Below, one piece after another: positions 16,738 through 24,265 of a DNA stretch of 45,958 nucleotides; position 1 is the stretch's first letter; each line of letters begins with the position of its first letter. The DNA is from Saccharofermentans sp. (GTDB lineage Bacteria; Bacillota; Clostridia; Saccharofermentanales; Saccharofermentanaceae). The DNA lies in the NCBI GenBank assembly GCA_024403795.1, contig JAKSRD010000015.1, forward strand, positions 1-45,958, written 5' to 3'. The notes beneath the pieces were generated by a model. The model made no database searches and was not told where the DNA came from. It worked only from the letters and a program-made list of their open reading frames with translations. The position numbers were made by a program, and so were the translations under genes.

Positions 16738-16784
16738 CGTATGTTTTCGGAATCAATAAATTTTATAGAAAAGGGTAACCTAAA

Positions 16785-17627
16785 ATGAACAACAAAGAAC
16801 TTCAAATCACTGCATGTAATGTGCGTAAGGGAATCGTTGAAGCAGTTCACAGTGCTAAGTCCGGTCATCCGGGCGGATCACTTTCCGCTGCTGATATGTA
16901 CACATATCTTTACTTCGAAGAGATGAATATCGATCCTAAGAACCCCAAGGATCCTTCAAGAGACAGATTTGTTCTCTCTAAGGGTCACACAGCTCCGGGT
17001 CTTTATTCCGCATTGGCTAACAGAGGATACTTCCCCGTTGAAGATCTCAAGACACTTCGTCATCTCGGATCACATCTTCAGGGACATCCCTGCATGAACG
17101 AGACACCCGGTGTTGACATGAGCTCCGGTTCATTGGGTCAGGGAGTTTCCGTTGCAGTAGGAATGGCTCTTGCAGCTAAGCTCAGCGGCGATTCTTACAG
17201 AGTTTATACTCTTACAGGTGACGGTGAGATCCAGGAAGGCCAGATCTGGGAAGCATTTATGTTTGCCGGTGCAAAGGGCATTGATAATCTCACGGTTGTT
17301 ATCGATAACAACGGACTTCAGATCGACGGTAAGGTTGAGGACGTTTGCTCCGTATATCCGATCGACAAGAAGCTCGAAGCTTTCAACTTTAATGTTGTTT
17401 GCATCGACGGTCATGATTTTGATCAGATCAGAGATGCTTTTGCTCAGGCAAAGGCATGCAAGGGAAAGCCTACAGCCATCATCATGAAGACAACAAAGGG
17501 CAAGGGCGTTTCCTACATGGAGAATCAGGCAGGATGGCACGGCAAGGCTCCGAGTGATGAAGAGTACGAGCAGGCTATCAAAGAGCTTGACGAGCAGTTA
17601 GCAAAGATAAATGAAGCAGAGGTATGA
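16785..17627 (+). CDS. Transketolase, N-terminal (thiamine-diphosphate) subunit
   Basis: 280 aa; ATG with a modest AAGGG site about 10 nt upstream. It is the pyrophosphate-binding half of a split transketolase. Motifs: the substrate/cofactor His in HSAKSGHPGGSLS and SKGHTAPGLYSAL, the GSLGQG glycines, and the ThDP/Mg2+ motif GDGEIQEGQIWE followed by VIDNNGLQIDG. The enzyme moves two-carbon units from xylulose 5-phosphate to aldoses in the non-oxidative pentose-phosphate pathway, so it takes the product of XylB. The ATGA overlap with the next gene couples production of the two halves. Split transketolases are common in Clostridia and archaea. Confidence 0.93.
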   Translation: MNNKELQITACNVRKGIVEAVHSAKSGHPGGSLSAADMYTYLYFEEMNIDPKNPKDPSRDRFVLSKGHTAPGLYSALANRGYFPVEDLKTLRHLGSHLQGHPCMNETPGVDMSSGSLGQGVSVAVGMALAAKLSGDSYRVYTLTGDGEIQEGQIWEAFMFAGAKGIDNLTVVIDNNGLQIDGKVEDVCSVYPIDKKLEAFNFNVVCIDGHDFDQIRDAFAQAKACKGKPTAIIMKTTKGKGVSYMENQAGWHGKAPSDEEYEQAIKELDEQLAKINEAEV

Positions 17628-18568
17628 GCATGGGAGACGTAAAAAAGATCGCTACACGCGAGAGTTATGGTAACGCACTTGTAGAGCTTGGTAAGAAGAA
17701 TCCTAACGTTTTGGTTCTTGATGCCGATCTTGCAGGAGCAACAAAGACTTCGACTTTTAAAAAGGAATTCCCTGATCGTCACATCGACTGCGGAATTGCA
17801 GAAGCAAACATGACAGGTATCGCTGCAGGTCTTTCTACTTGCGGAAAGATCCCTTTTATCTCATCATTCGCAATGTTTGCTGCAGGCAGAAACTTCGAGC
17901 AGGTTAGAAACTCCATCGGATATCCTCACCTCAACGTTAAGATCGGTGCTACACATGCCGGTATCACAGTTGGTGAAGACGGTGCTTCTCATCAGTGCCT
18001 CGAGGATGTCGCACTTATGCGTACCATCCCCGGAATGACAGTAATCGTTCCTTCCGATGATATCGAAGCAAAGGCTGCCGTAATGGCTGCTGCCGAGACA
18101 GAGGGACCGTTCTACATGAGATTCGGAAGAGCTGCAGTACCGGTAATCAACGATAATGCAGATTACAAGTTCGAAGTAGGTAAGGCAGTTGTACTCAAGG
18201 ATGGTACAGACATCGTAATTTTTGCTAACGGTGTTTGCGTATCCGAAGCTCTTGGTGCGGCTGATATGCTCGCTGCAGACGGAATAAATGCAGCAGTAGT
18301 TAATGTTCATACAGTAAAGCCCATTGATAAGGCTACTGTTGTCGAGTTCGCAAAGAAGACCGGAAGAGTCTTTACATGTGAAGAGCACTCCGTTATCGGA
18401 GGACTCGGAAGTGCGGTATGCGAAGTTCTTTCTGATGAGTATCCTGTAAAGGTTACAAGGATCGGTGTCTATGACAGATTCGGAAAGAGCGGTCCTGCAT
18501 CAGCACTCATGCATGAGTTCGAACTCGATGCTGAGGGCATCTACAAGCAGATCAAGGCTTCACTCTAA
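17624..18568 (+). CDS. Transketolase, C-terminal subunit
   Basis: 314 aa; its ATG overlaps the stop of the N-terminal subunit by 4 nt. The Pyr domain includes RHIDCGIAEANMTGIAAGLS, carrying the catalytic Glu that activates thiamine diphosphate, and SSFAMFAAGRNFEQVRN. The THAGITVGEDGASHQCLEDVAL stretch, trimmed here in thought to its GEDGASHQ core, is typical. The C-terminal transketolase domain follows (GRVFTCEEHSVIGGLGSAV). It forms the active site together with the preceding protein. Its stop is 12 bp from the convergent stop of the DUF624 gene, with no hairpin between them. Confidence 0.93.
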   Translation: MSMGDVKKIATRESYGNALVELGKKNPNVLVLDADLAGATKTSTFKKEFPDRHIDCGIAEANMTGIAAGLSTCGKIPFISSFAMFAAGRNFEQVRNSIGYPHLNVKIGATHAGITVGEDGASHQCLEDVALMRTIPGMTVIVPSDDIEAKAAVMAAAETEGPFYMRFGRAAVPVINDNADYKFEVGKAVVLKDGTDIVIFANGVCVSEALGAADMLAADGINAAVVNVHTVKPIDKATVVEFAKKTGRVFTCEEHSVIGGLGSAVCEVLSDEYPVKVTRIGVYDRFGKSGPASALMHEFELDAEGIYKQIKASL

Positions 18569-18580
18569 GTAGCGCACCCA

Positions 18581-19231
18581 TTAGTCTTTTTCTTCAGATT
18601 CCTTGAAAGAGATGACAGCTCCAAGCTTCTCGAAAATCTTCTTAAGGAATAAAGAATAAAAGAGTGCGAGTACGGCGAATCCCATGAAGATCATTCCGCT
18701 GAGAGTGATAGTCGGGAACTGATATACCAAATATGCAAAACCTGCCGAGATTACCAGATACATAATGGTAACCGGCAGGTTTGTTATTGATATGAAAAGT
18801 GAGTTCTTAAGAAGCTGCACAAAAGTCTCGTCGAACCAGGCAAGCAGCGGGAACGTATATAAAGAGCAGGCAGCTAAGAGAATGAGGAAGAAATAAGCGG
18901 TAAATGCGACCCACTGACTCTCTGCCGGCATTGTGGTCTTTACCATATAAACCTCAAAGACAAACAGAGCAACGGCAGCTGCATAGAACAAAAGCAGACC
19001 TGTTGCCTTAAAGAAATTGTCACGGAAACATCTCATATAGTCTCTGAATACAGAAGGATTGTCTCCTGCCAGTATTGCAATGGTAATCCTATAAAGTGAA
19101 GTTACTGATGCACCGAGCGTAAAGACCGGAAGAGAAGTAATAACAAAGATAATATTTACAAGAATAAGATTAGCAATTGCAGTAAGAAATCTTGTTCCTC
19201 TGCTTTTTGGACTGAAGAAAGACGAAGCCAT
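18581..19231 (-). CDS. DUF624 (YesL-like) membrane protein
   Basis: 216 aa on the minus strand; ATG at 19231 with GGGGGAT upstream. Five hydrophobic segments are visible, at about 17-42, 78-97, 108-132, 146-170 and 174-196. The N-terminal pattern RGTRFLTAIANLILVN followed by TSLPVFTLGAS and SLYR is the DUF624 signature. Family members, such as B. subtilis YesL, sit beside polysaccharide-uptake ABC transporters and have no established function. Here it is divergent from the sugar-binding protein gene, sharing a 314-bp control region, so it is probably co-regulated with sugar import. Confidence 0.85.
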   Translation of the reverse strand: MASSFFSPKSRGTRFLTAIANLILVNIIFVITSLPVFTLGASVTSLYRITIAILAGDNPSVFRDYMRCFRDNFFKATGLLLFYAAAVALFVFEVYMVKTTMPAESQWVAFTAYFFLILLAACSLYTFPLLAWFDETFVQLLKNSLFISITNLPVTIMYLVISAGFAYLVYQFPTITLSGMIFMGFAVLALFYSLFLKKIFEKLGAVISFKESEEKD

Positions 19232-19251
19232 GAATATCCCCCACTAAGATG

Positions 19252-19280
19252 TATATATATAGTATAGAATAGTATCACAA
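19252..19280 (-). promoter_or_regulatory. Promoter of the DUF624 gene
   Basis: On the minus strand: -35 TTGTGA (19280-19275), 17-bp spacer, -10 TATATA (19257-19252). The -35 lies within one copy of the GTATCACAATA direct repeat (19272-19282; the other is 19311-19321), so a bound regulator there would affect this promoter. Confidence 0.55.
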
Positions 19281-19389
19281 TATCCTTTGTGCGAGTAGCA
19301 TAGTTGTCAGGTATCACAATACAGCATGCTGAACAATGTGTCTGCACTGACAAAATGACGTGCTTTTATGCAATTTATCCTTTGCGAGA

Positions 19390-19445
19390 GCAAAAATTGT
19401 ACAAAATACTCAATAAAAGCAAAATTTGTATAACTATGGTTAAAT
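19390..19445 (+). promoter_or_regulatory. Sugar transporter promoter with two AraC-type sites
   Basis: GCAAAAATTGTACAA (19390-19404) and GCAAAATTTGTATAA (19419-19433) match at 13 of 15 bases and are 29 bp apart. They are followed by an extended -10, TGG-TTAAAT (19437-19445). The proximal site covers the -35 region, the usual place for an AraC-type activator. A related 15-mer lies at 24160-24174 by the AraC gene. Confidence 0.55.
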
Positions 19446-19545
19446 TGTAGCAAGAAATGTGGAGAAACATTACCCGTTTTTGACTAATATTTACAATGTA
19501 GAAGGGCAGAGATGCCCGGAACAAAATCATTAAGGAGGAAACTTT

Positions 19546-20988
19546 ATGAAAAAGGTTATTGCCAGTGTTCTTTCCGTAGCTATGGTAGCAGCTCTTGCTG
19601 CTGGCTGCAACGGCGGAGCAGGCGAGACAACAGTCGGCACTACTGGTTCTAACGGCGAGACAGATCCCGTCGCTGAGACAACAGAAGCAGCTCCGGCTGA
19701 GACAACAACAACAAAGCAGAGCATGACAGTAGGTACAGGTGCCGAGGTCATCAATCTTTGGTCATTCACAAACGAAGTTCCGAAGATGGTTCAGAAGTAT
19801 GTTGAGCTTAATCCTGAGTTCGGTGAGCAGTACACTGTAGAGTGCACAATCATCGCTACAGACGGTGGTGCTTACCAGAACGCTCTCGACGCAGCTCTCT
19901 TGGCTGGCGGCGATGAGGCTCCTGATATGTACACAGCAGAGGCTGCTTTCATCCTCAAGTATTCACAGGGTGATATGGCTGACTTCGCTACTACATATAA
20001 GGATCTCGGAATTGATGTTGATGCAAAGATCGAAGAGGCTGGTATTGCTCAGTACTCTGTAGAGATCGGTTCTCGTAACGGTGACGTTGTTGCTCTTGGT
20101 TATCAGGCAACAGGTTGCGCTATGATCTACAGCTCAGCAATCGCTAACGAAGTATTCGGTACTGATGATCCGGCTAAGATCGAGGAGATCTGCGGTGCTG
20201 GTACTGGTAACTGGGACAAGTTCTGGGAAGCAGCAGCTCAGCTCAAGGAAAAGGGCTATGCAGCAGTTTCCGGCGGTGGAGACATCTGGAACGCATGCGA
20301 GAAGAGTGCTGATCAGGCTTGGATCGTTGACGGCGAGCTCACAATCGACCCTAAGAGAGAAGCTTACTTCGATATCGCTAAGACACTCAAGGACAACGGT
20401 TGGTCAAATGACGCTTCCGGCTGGACAGAGGCTTGGTATGCAGACATGAAGGGTGCGGGCCCTCAGAAGGTATTCGCATTCTTCGGACCTGCTTGGCTCA
20501 TCAACTACACAATCAACCCTAACTGCGGTGGTACACAGCCTGGTGAAGGTACATACGGTGACTGGAGAGTTTGCGCTCCGCCGGTTGGCTTCTTCTGGGG
20601 TGGTACATGGGTTCTTGGTAACAAGGATACAGACAACAAGGAAGGCGTTGCAAAGCTTATCGAGTGGATCACACTTGATACTTCTGAGACAGGTCTCCAG
20701 TATCTCTGGGCTAACGACCTTATGGGCAATGGCGCTAAGGATACAGTTGCTTCTTCTGTAGTTATGGAGAAGTCTGACGGTAAGACAGCTATCTGCGGCG
20801 ATCAGAACATCTTCCCTGCATTCATCGCTGGTAACAAGTATGCATCAGCTAAGGCTATGACACAGTATGATGAGACTATCAACAGATATTTCACAGATGC
20901 TGCTAACCTCTATGCTAACGGCGAGATGGAGAAGGATGAAGCTATCGAGACATTCAAGTCTAACGTAACAGACAACCTCTCTTTCTAA
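19546..20988 (+). CDS. Sugar ABC transporter substrate-binding lipoprotein
   Basis: 480 aa; ATG with AAGGAGG upstream. A short lipoprotein signal ends in the lipobox LAAGC, with acylated C21. A Thr/Glu/Gly-rich linker to about residue 65 tethers the binding domain to the membrane. The rest is an extracytoplasmic solute-binding protein of the family-1 (oligosaccharide) type, with abundant aromatic residues in the likely binding cleft (DIWNACEK, FFGPAWLINY, GFFWGGTWVLG). It would deliver an oligosaccharide to the two permeases downstream. A terminator-like hairpin before the permeases allows more of this protein than of the channel. The ligand is probably a xylo- or arabino-oligosaccharide, judging only by the neighbouring GH3, AraC and pentose genes. 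Confidence 0.92.
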   Translation: MKKVIASVLSVAMVAALAAGCNGGAGETTVGTTGSNGETDPVAETTEAAPAETTTTKQSMTVGTGAEVINLWSFTNEVPKMVQKYVELNPEFGEQYTVECTIIATDGGAYQNALDAALLAGGDEAPDMYTAEAAFILKYSQGDMADFATTYKDLGIDVDAKIEEAGIAQYSVEIGSRNGDVVALGYQATGCAMIYSSAIANEVFGTDDPAKIEEICGAGTGNWDKFWEAAAQLKEKGYAAVSGGGDIWNACEKSADQAWIVDGELTIDPKREAYFDIAKTLKDNGWSNDASGWTEAWYADMKGAGPQKVFAFFGPAWLINYTINPNCGGTQPGEGTYGDWRVCAPPVGFFWGGTWVLGNKDTDNKEGVAKLIEWITLDTSETGLQYLWANDLMGNGAKDTVASSVVMEKSDGKTAICGDQNIFPAFIAGNKYASAKAMTQYDETINRYFTDAANLYANGEMEKDEAIETFKSNVTDNLSF

Positions 20989-21013
20989 TCCTAAATAAGT
21001 ATTAGATGCTTTG

Positions 21014-21051
21014 GCGGCAGGGTAGAACAGGTTTTTACCCTGCCGCTTTTT
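21014..21051 (+). terminator. Partial terminator between binding-protein and permease genes
   Basis: GCGGCAGGGTA (21014-21024) pairs perfectly with TACCCTGCCGC (21036-21046) and is followed by five T residues. The first permease start is only 24 bp further on, so read-through is needed. This layout is typical for setting a binding-protein excess. Confidence 0.85.
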
Positions 21052-21074
21052 AAAACTAGAGGAGGCTGTGTTAA

Positions 21075-22073
21075 ATGAGAAACAAAAAACTTGTTAGTTA
21101 TTCAAAATACGGATATATTTTCGCTATTCCGTTTGTTATTGCATTTTGCATTTTTACACTTTATCCGATTATTTATACTTTCATCATCGGATTTACAGAT
21201 CTGAAGGGTGCCGGAAAGACAGATTGGAACTTATTGCCTTTCACGGGTCCTAAGGGTGAGAAATTCTACATATTTAAGAATTTCAAGGAAGTATTAACTT
21301 CCAAGAGCTTTGGTAAGGCTTTTAAGAATACTTGTATCATTTGGATAATGAACTTTATTCCTCAGCTTGGTTTTGCGCTCTTGTTTACGGCGTGGTTTAC
21401 CGACAGAAGATCTAAAGTTAAGGGTACAGGTCTCTTCAAGATCCTTATGTACATGCCTAACATTATTACGGCTGCTACACTTGCTATCTTGTTCAACGTT
21501 TTGTTCGGTTATCCGAAGGGTGCTATCAACGATTTGCTTAACGGAATCTATAAGCTTTTCGGTCAGACAAGAAAGAGTTATGAGTTTATTGCTCATGAGT
21601 GGTCAGTAAAATCAATCATTGCATTCATTCAGTTCTTCCAGTGGTATGGTAATACCATGATCAACCTCATTGCCGGTGTAATCGGTATCAGTCCTGAGAT
21701 TTTCGAGGCTGCTGAGATTGACGGTGCGAACAGAGTGCAGACATTCTTTAAGATTACAATTCCTTGTATCCGTTCGATCATGGTATATGTACTTGTTACA
21801 TCACTCATCGGCGGTCTCAATATGTTTGATATTCCGCAGTTGTTCATCGATATCAGATGTAACAATGCCGGTCTCACAACGAATATGTACATTCGTAACC
21901 AGGCTTTCTTCGGCAGCTATATGTACAACAGAGCTGCTGCAGCCAGTGTAATTATGTTTATCATCATCGTTGCGCTCTCAGCCCTCTTGTTCTACTTAAT
22001 GAGAGACAGAGACGAAGCTAAGCTCAAGAAGCTCAAGAAGATGGAGCTTCGTGCAGCTAAGAAAGGTTTATAA
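21075..22073 (+). CDS. Sugar ABC transporter permease (MalF/UgpA type)
   Basis: 332 aa; ATG with GAGGAGG upstream. Six membrane helices are expected: the first at about 12-36, the next groups at 92-113 and 128-150, and the last at 290-312. The EAA loop that docks the ATPase is present as EAAEIDGANRVQTFFKITIP. The insertion around residues 45-70 (TDWNLLPFTGPKGEKFY) is extracytoplasmic. It forms the translocation pore with the next gene product, 11 bp downstream. Basic C terminus (KLKKLKKMELRAAKK) lies in the cytoplasm. No ATPase gene follows, so a shared MsmK/MsiK-type ATPase elsewhere is implied. Confidence 0.92.
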   Translation: MRNKKLVSYSKYGYIFAIPFVIAFCIFTLYPIIYTFIIGFTDLKGAGKTDWNLLPFTGPKGEKFYIFKNFKEVLTSKSFGKAFKNTCIIWIMNFIPQLGFALLFTAWFTDRRSKVKGTGLFKILMYMPNIITAATLAILFNVLFGYPKGAINDLLNGIYKLFGQTRKSYEFIAHEWSVKSIIAFIQFFQWYGNTMINLIAGVIGISPEIFEAAEIDGANRVQTFFKITIPCIRSIMVYVLVTSLIGGLNMFDIPQLFIDIRCNNAGLTTNMYIRNQAFFGSYMYNRAAAASVIMFIIIVALSALLFYLMRDRDEAKLKKLKKMELRAAKKGL

Positions 22074-22084
22074 GGTGAGTAGAC

Positions 22085-22963
22085 ATGAGTGAGATTAATG
22101 TAACTAAAAAATCATCCATTAAGAGGAATGATACGGGATTAAAGGTTGTTATCTATATCGTATCCATCTTCTTCTGTATCATGACAATGTTCCCGTTCGT
22201 TATGATGCTTTGTAACTCTTACAAGAGCACACCTGAGATTCAGGCAAGTACTCTTGCTTTGTGGTCAGCTCATCCGATTGCAAACCTCAAGAAGAACTGG
22301 CAGATCATTAACAGCATGGACTTCCACCCCATCGAAGGTTTCTGGAATTCATTCCTTGTTTCTACCTGCAGCACACTTCTTAACGTTTACTTCTCATCAC
22401 TTACCGCATATGCTATTACGGCTTATGAGTGGAAGTTGAAGAGAGCTTTCAGTGCAATCGTTATCGGACTTATGATGGTTCCTGCAACCTGTACAACGAT
22501 CGGATTCTATCAGATGGTATATAAGCTTCACTTGGTTAATAACCTCTGGATGCTTATCCTCCCGAGCATTGCAGCTCCTATGACAGTATTCTTCATGAAG
22601 CAGTATCTCGAAGGTGCCCTCTCAATGGAAATCGTTGAGTCAGCAAGAATGGACGGTGCAGGTGAGTTCAGAACATTCAACCAGATCGTTCTCCCTATCA
22701 TGAAGCCGGCTATCGCTACACAGGCAATCTTCGCTTATGTAGGTTCTTGGAACAACCTCTTTATGCCGTTGATCCTCCTTACAGATAAGCATAAGAAGAC
22801 TCTCCCTGTAATGGTATCCTTGCTTAACGGTGATATCTACAGAAAGGAATACGGCGCTATTTACTTAGGACTCTTCGTTACTGTCCTTCCTCTTATCGTT
22901 GTATATGCATTCCTCTCCAAGTTCATCGTTGAAGGTGTTGCATTGGGTGCTGTCAAGGGTTAA
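22085..22963 (+). CDS. Sugar ABC transporter permease (MalG/UgpE type)
   Basis: 292 aa; ATG with AAGGTGAG upstream, 11 bp after the first permease. Helices are visible at about 20-42, 88-112, 118-142, 153-173, 210-232 and 257-280. The EAA-type ATPase-docking loop reads ESARMDGAGEFRTFNQIVLP. The PATCTTIGFYQMVYKLHL and PSIAAPMTVFFMKQYL stretches are typical of MalG-like permeases. With the preceding protein it makes the heterodimeric channel for the lipoprotein's sugar. Two terminators follow. Confidence 0.92.
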   Translation: MSEINVTKKSSIKRNDTGLKVVIYIVSIFFCIMTMFPFVMMLCNSYKSTPEIQASTLALWSAHPIANLKKNWQIINSMDFHPIEGFWNSFLVSTCSTLLNVYFSSLTAYAITAYEWKLKRAFSAIVIGLMMVPATCTTIGFYQMVYKLHLVNNLWMLILPSIAAPMTVFFMKQYLEGALSMEIVESARMDGAGEFRTFNQIVLPIMKPAIATQAIFAYVGSWNNLFMPLILLTDKHKKTLPVMVSLLNGDIYRKEYGAIYLGLFVTVLPLIVVYAFLSKFIVEGVALGAVKG

Positions 22964-23013
22964 TCCTTTTACCCTTTGGGGTTTGGTTTAATTCTTACAA
23001 AAACAATTAATCA

Positions 23014-23058
23014 GCTGCGTCTCCGGAAATTGCCTCCTCAGAGACGCAGCTTTTGTTT
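23014..23058 (+). terminator. Terminator of the sugar transporter operon
   Basis: GCTGCGTCTC (23014-23023) and GAGACGCAGC (23041-23050) are perfect 10-bp arms, followed by TTTTGTTTG. Confidence 0.85.
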
Positions 23059-23080
23059 GTTCGGAATTAGTGTTCGTAAT

Positions 23081-23129
23081 AAAAAAGCTGATCCGGCAGG
23101 TTCTACAAGAACTGCGGATCAGCTTTTTG
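23081..23129. terminator. Bidirectional terminator between the permease and AraC genes
   Basis: AAAAAAGCTGATCCG on the left and CGGATCAGCTTTTT on the right enclose a further GTTCT/AGAAC stem with small bulges. A run of A on one side and T on the other lets it act for both converging transcripts. Confidence 0.88.
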
Positions 23130-23148
23130 TTATTCAATGTTGATCAAT

Positions 23149-24078
23149 TCAGGATTTCATTTTCGAGCGCTTGATACGATTCCTGAATTGAGAAGGGGAG
23201 CAGCCGTATTGCTTCTTAAAACAGCGGCTCAGTGAAGTCAGGTTGTTGAAGCCGCAGGTCATTGCGATATCACTGATCTGAACATCAGTGTCGGCAAGCT
23301 GCCTTTCTACTTCTTTCAATCTAAGCGATGTCTGATAGTCGTTGAAAGTCATGCCGGTATATTCTTTGAACAGTCTGGCAAAGTGGAATTTGGAGTAACC
23401 CACATGAGTTGCCGCCTCATCCATGGAGACATTCTCGGAGCTGTGCATTGCAAGCCATTCTGCGAGAGATTTGAACTTGATATAGACTTCGCGCTGCTTA
23501 TCGTTCTGTGGAACAAGAAGACTGTCAGAATAGTCCTTCTTCATGAGCATCGAGAAGACGTCTAATAACTTACTGTAAATGGAGATCTCTTTTACTGTCG
23601 TTGAATAGAAGAAATATTGATCGTTGATCTCCATGAATCTCTCGAAAATATAACTGTAAAGATCCGGATGAGTGTCCGGCGTTATCAGCAGTGGTTCCTT
23701 AAGTATTTTGAGGAAGTCCTCGTAATCGAAGAAGTCTCTCAGAAATGAGATGTTGAACAGATAGATAAATCTGATTCCGGATTTAGTTCCCGTGATCTTG
23801 TGGAGCATATCCGGAGGTACGAGAAGGATCTCTTTCTCCTTAAGGATTATCGTTCTGTCGTCAAATATATAAGTGTAATTATTCTCAATGGGAATTGTGA
23901 TCTCAAGACAACTGTGTCTGTGAACAGGATAGTCCTCAGAACGGTTGTTATACCAGATACGCATGTTAGATCCGGGGATAAAATCCACCTCTTCAACATC
24001 ATTGCTGACGATCCTTCCGGCAAAGCTTCCTATAGGTTGCTGATATTTACCCGGTACTGAGTTGTCATTAAATTGCAT
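23149..24078 (-). CDS. AraC-family transcriptional regulator
   Basis: 309 aa on the minus strand; ATG at 24078 with AAAGGACG about 10 nt upstream. The N-terminal ~130 residues form a cupin-like sensing domain (VHRHSCLEITIPIENNYTY, LLVPPDMLHKI). The C-terminal ~100 residues hold two helix-turn-helix motifs: ENVSMDEAATHVGYSKFHFARLF and the second, DTDVQISDIAMTCGFNNLTSLSRCFK, each ending in the usual YTGMT or YGCSP turn. Such proteins bind a sugar and activate uptake genes. It is divergent from the GH3 gene and convergent with the transporter. A motif shared by the two control regions is its likely operator. The N-terminal domain would sense the sugar or its breakdown product. Confidence 0.92.
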   Translation of the reverse strand: MQFNDNSVPGKYQQPIGSFAGRIVSNDVEEVDFIPGSNMRIWYNNRSEDYPVHRHSCLEITIPIENNYTYIFDDRTIILKEKEILLVPPDMLHKITGTKSGIRFIYLFNISFLRDFFDYEDFLKILKEPLLITPDTHPDLYSYIFERFMEINDQYFFYSTTVKEISIYSKLLDVFSMLMKKDYSDSLLVPQNDKQREVYIKFKSLAEWLAMHSSENVSMDEAATHVGYSKFHFARLFKEYTGMTFNDYQTSLRLKEVERQLADTDVQISDIAMTCGFNNLTSLSRCFKKQYGCSPSQFRNRIKRSKMKS

Positions 24079-24110
24079 TTGGTTATACGTCCTTTTTGGT
24101 CAATGGTACA

Positions 24111-24139
24111 ATTCTAATTTCTTAAGGTGCAATTTTCAA
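24111..24139 (-). promoter_or_regulatory. Promoter of the AraC-type regulator gene
   Basis: On the minus strand: -35 TTGAAA (24139-24134), 17-bp spacer, -10 TAGAAT (24116-24111). The inverted repeat at 24143 lies just upstream of the -35, well placed for autoregulation. Confidence 0.6.
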
Positions 24140-24142
24140 TAG

Positions 24143-24174
24143 ATTTTGCTATCTGTATAGCAAAATATGTAAAA
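24143..24174. promoter_or_regulatory. Inverted repeat and AraC-type site between the regulator and GH3 genes
   Basis: ATTTTGCTA (24143-24151) and TAGCAAAAT (24158-24166) are perfect 9-bp arms around 6 nt. The right arm starts a 15-mer, GCAAAATATGTAAAA (24160-24174), that matches the transporter site at 19419 in 13 of 15 positions. It serves both divergent promoters by position. Confidence 0.55.
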
Positions 24175-24216
24175 TCAGGATTACGCATAAGATATGTTCT
24201 ATGTCGGGAAATATAC

Positions 24217-24222
24217 TATAAT
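24217..24222 (+). promoter_or_regulatory. -10 box of the GH3 gene
   Basis: A consensus TATAAT 44 bp before the start codon, without a usable -35 at 16-18 bp. A missing -35 fits a promoter that depends on the AraC-type activator bound upstream. Confidence 0.5.
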
Positions 24223-24265
24223 TTTGATATATTTCAGGCTGTCCGGCAGATAGGAGAGTACTCAT

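Larger units (their letters stand above)
19232..19545. other. Divergent control region, DUF624 gene / sugar transporter
   Basis: No gene is seen in these 314 bp. It holds a minus-strand promoter near 19252-19280, a direct repeat GTATCACAATA at 19272 and 19311, two AraC-type sites at 19390 and 19419, an extended -10 at 19437-19445 and the transporter ribosome site AAGGAGG at 19532-19538. Confidence 0.7.
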
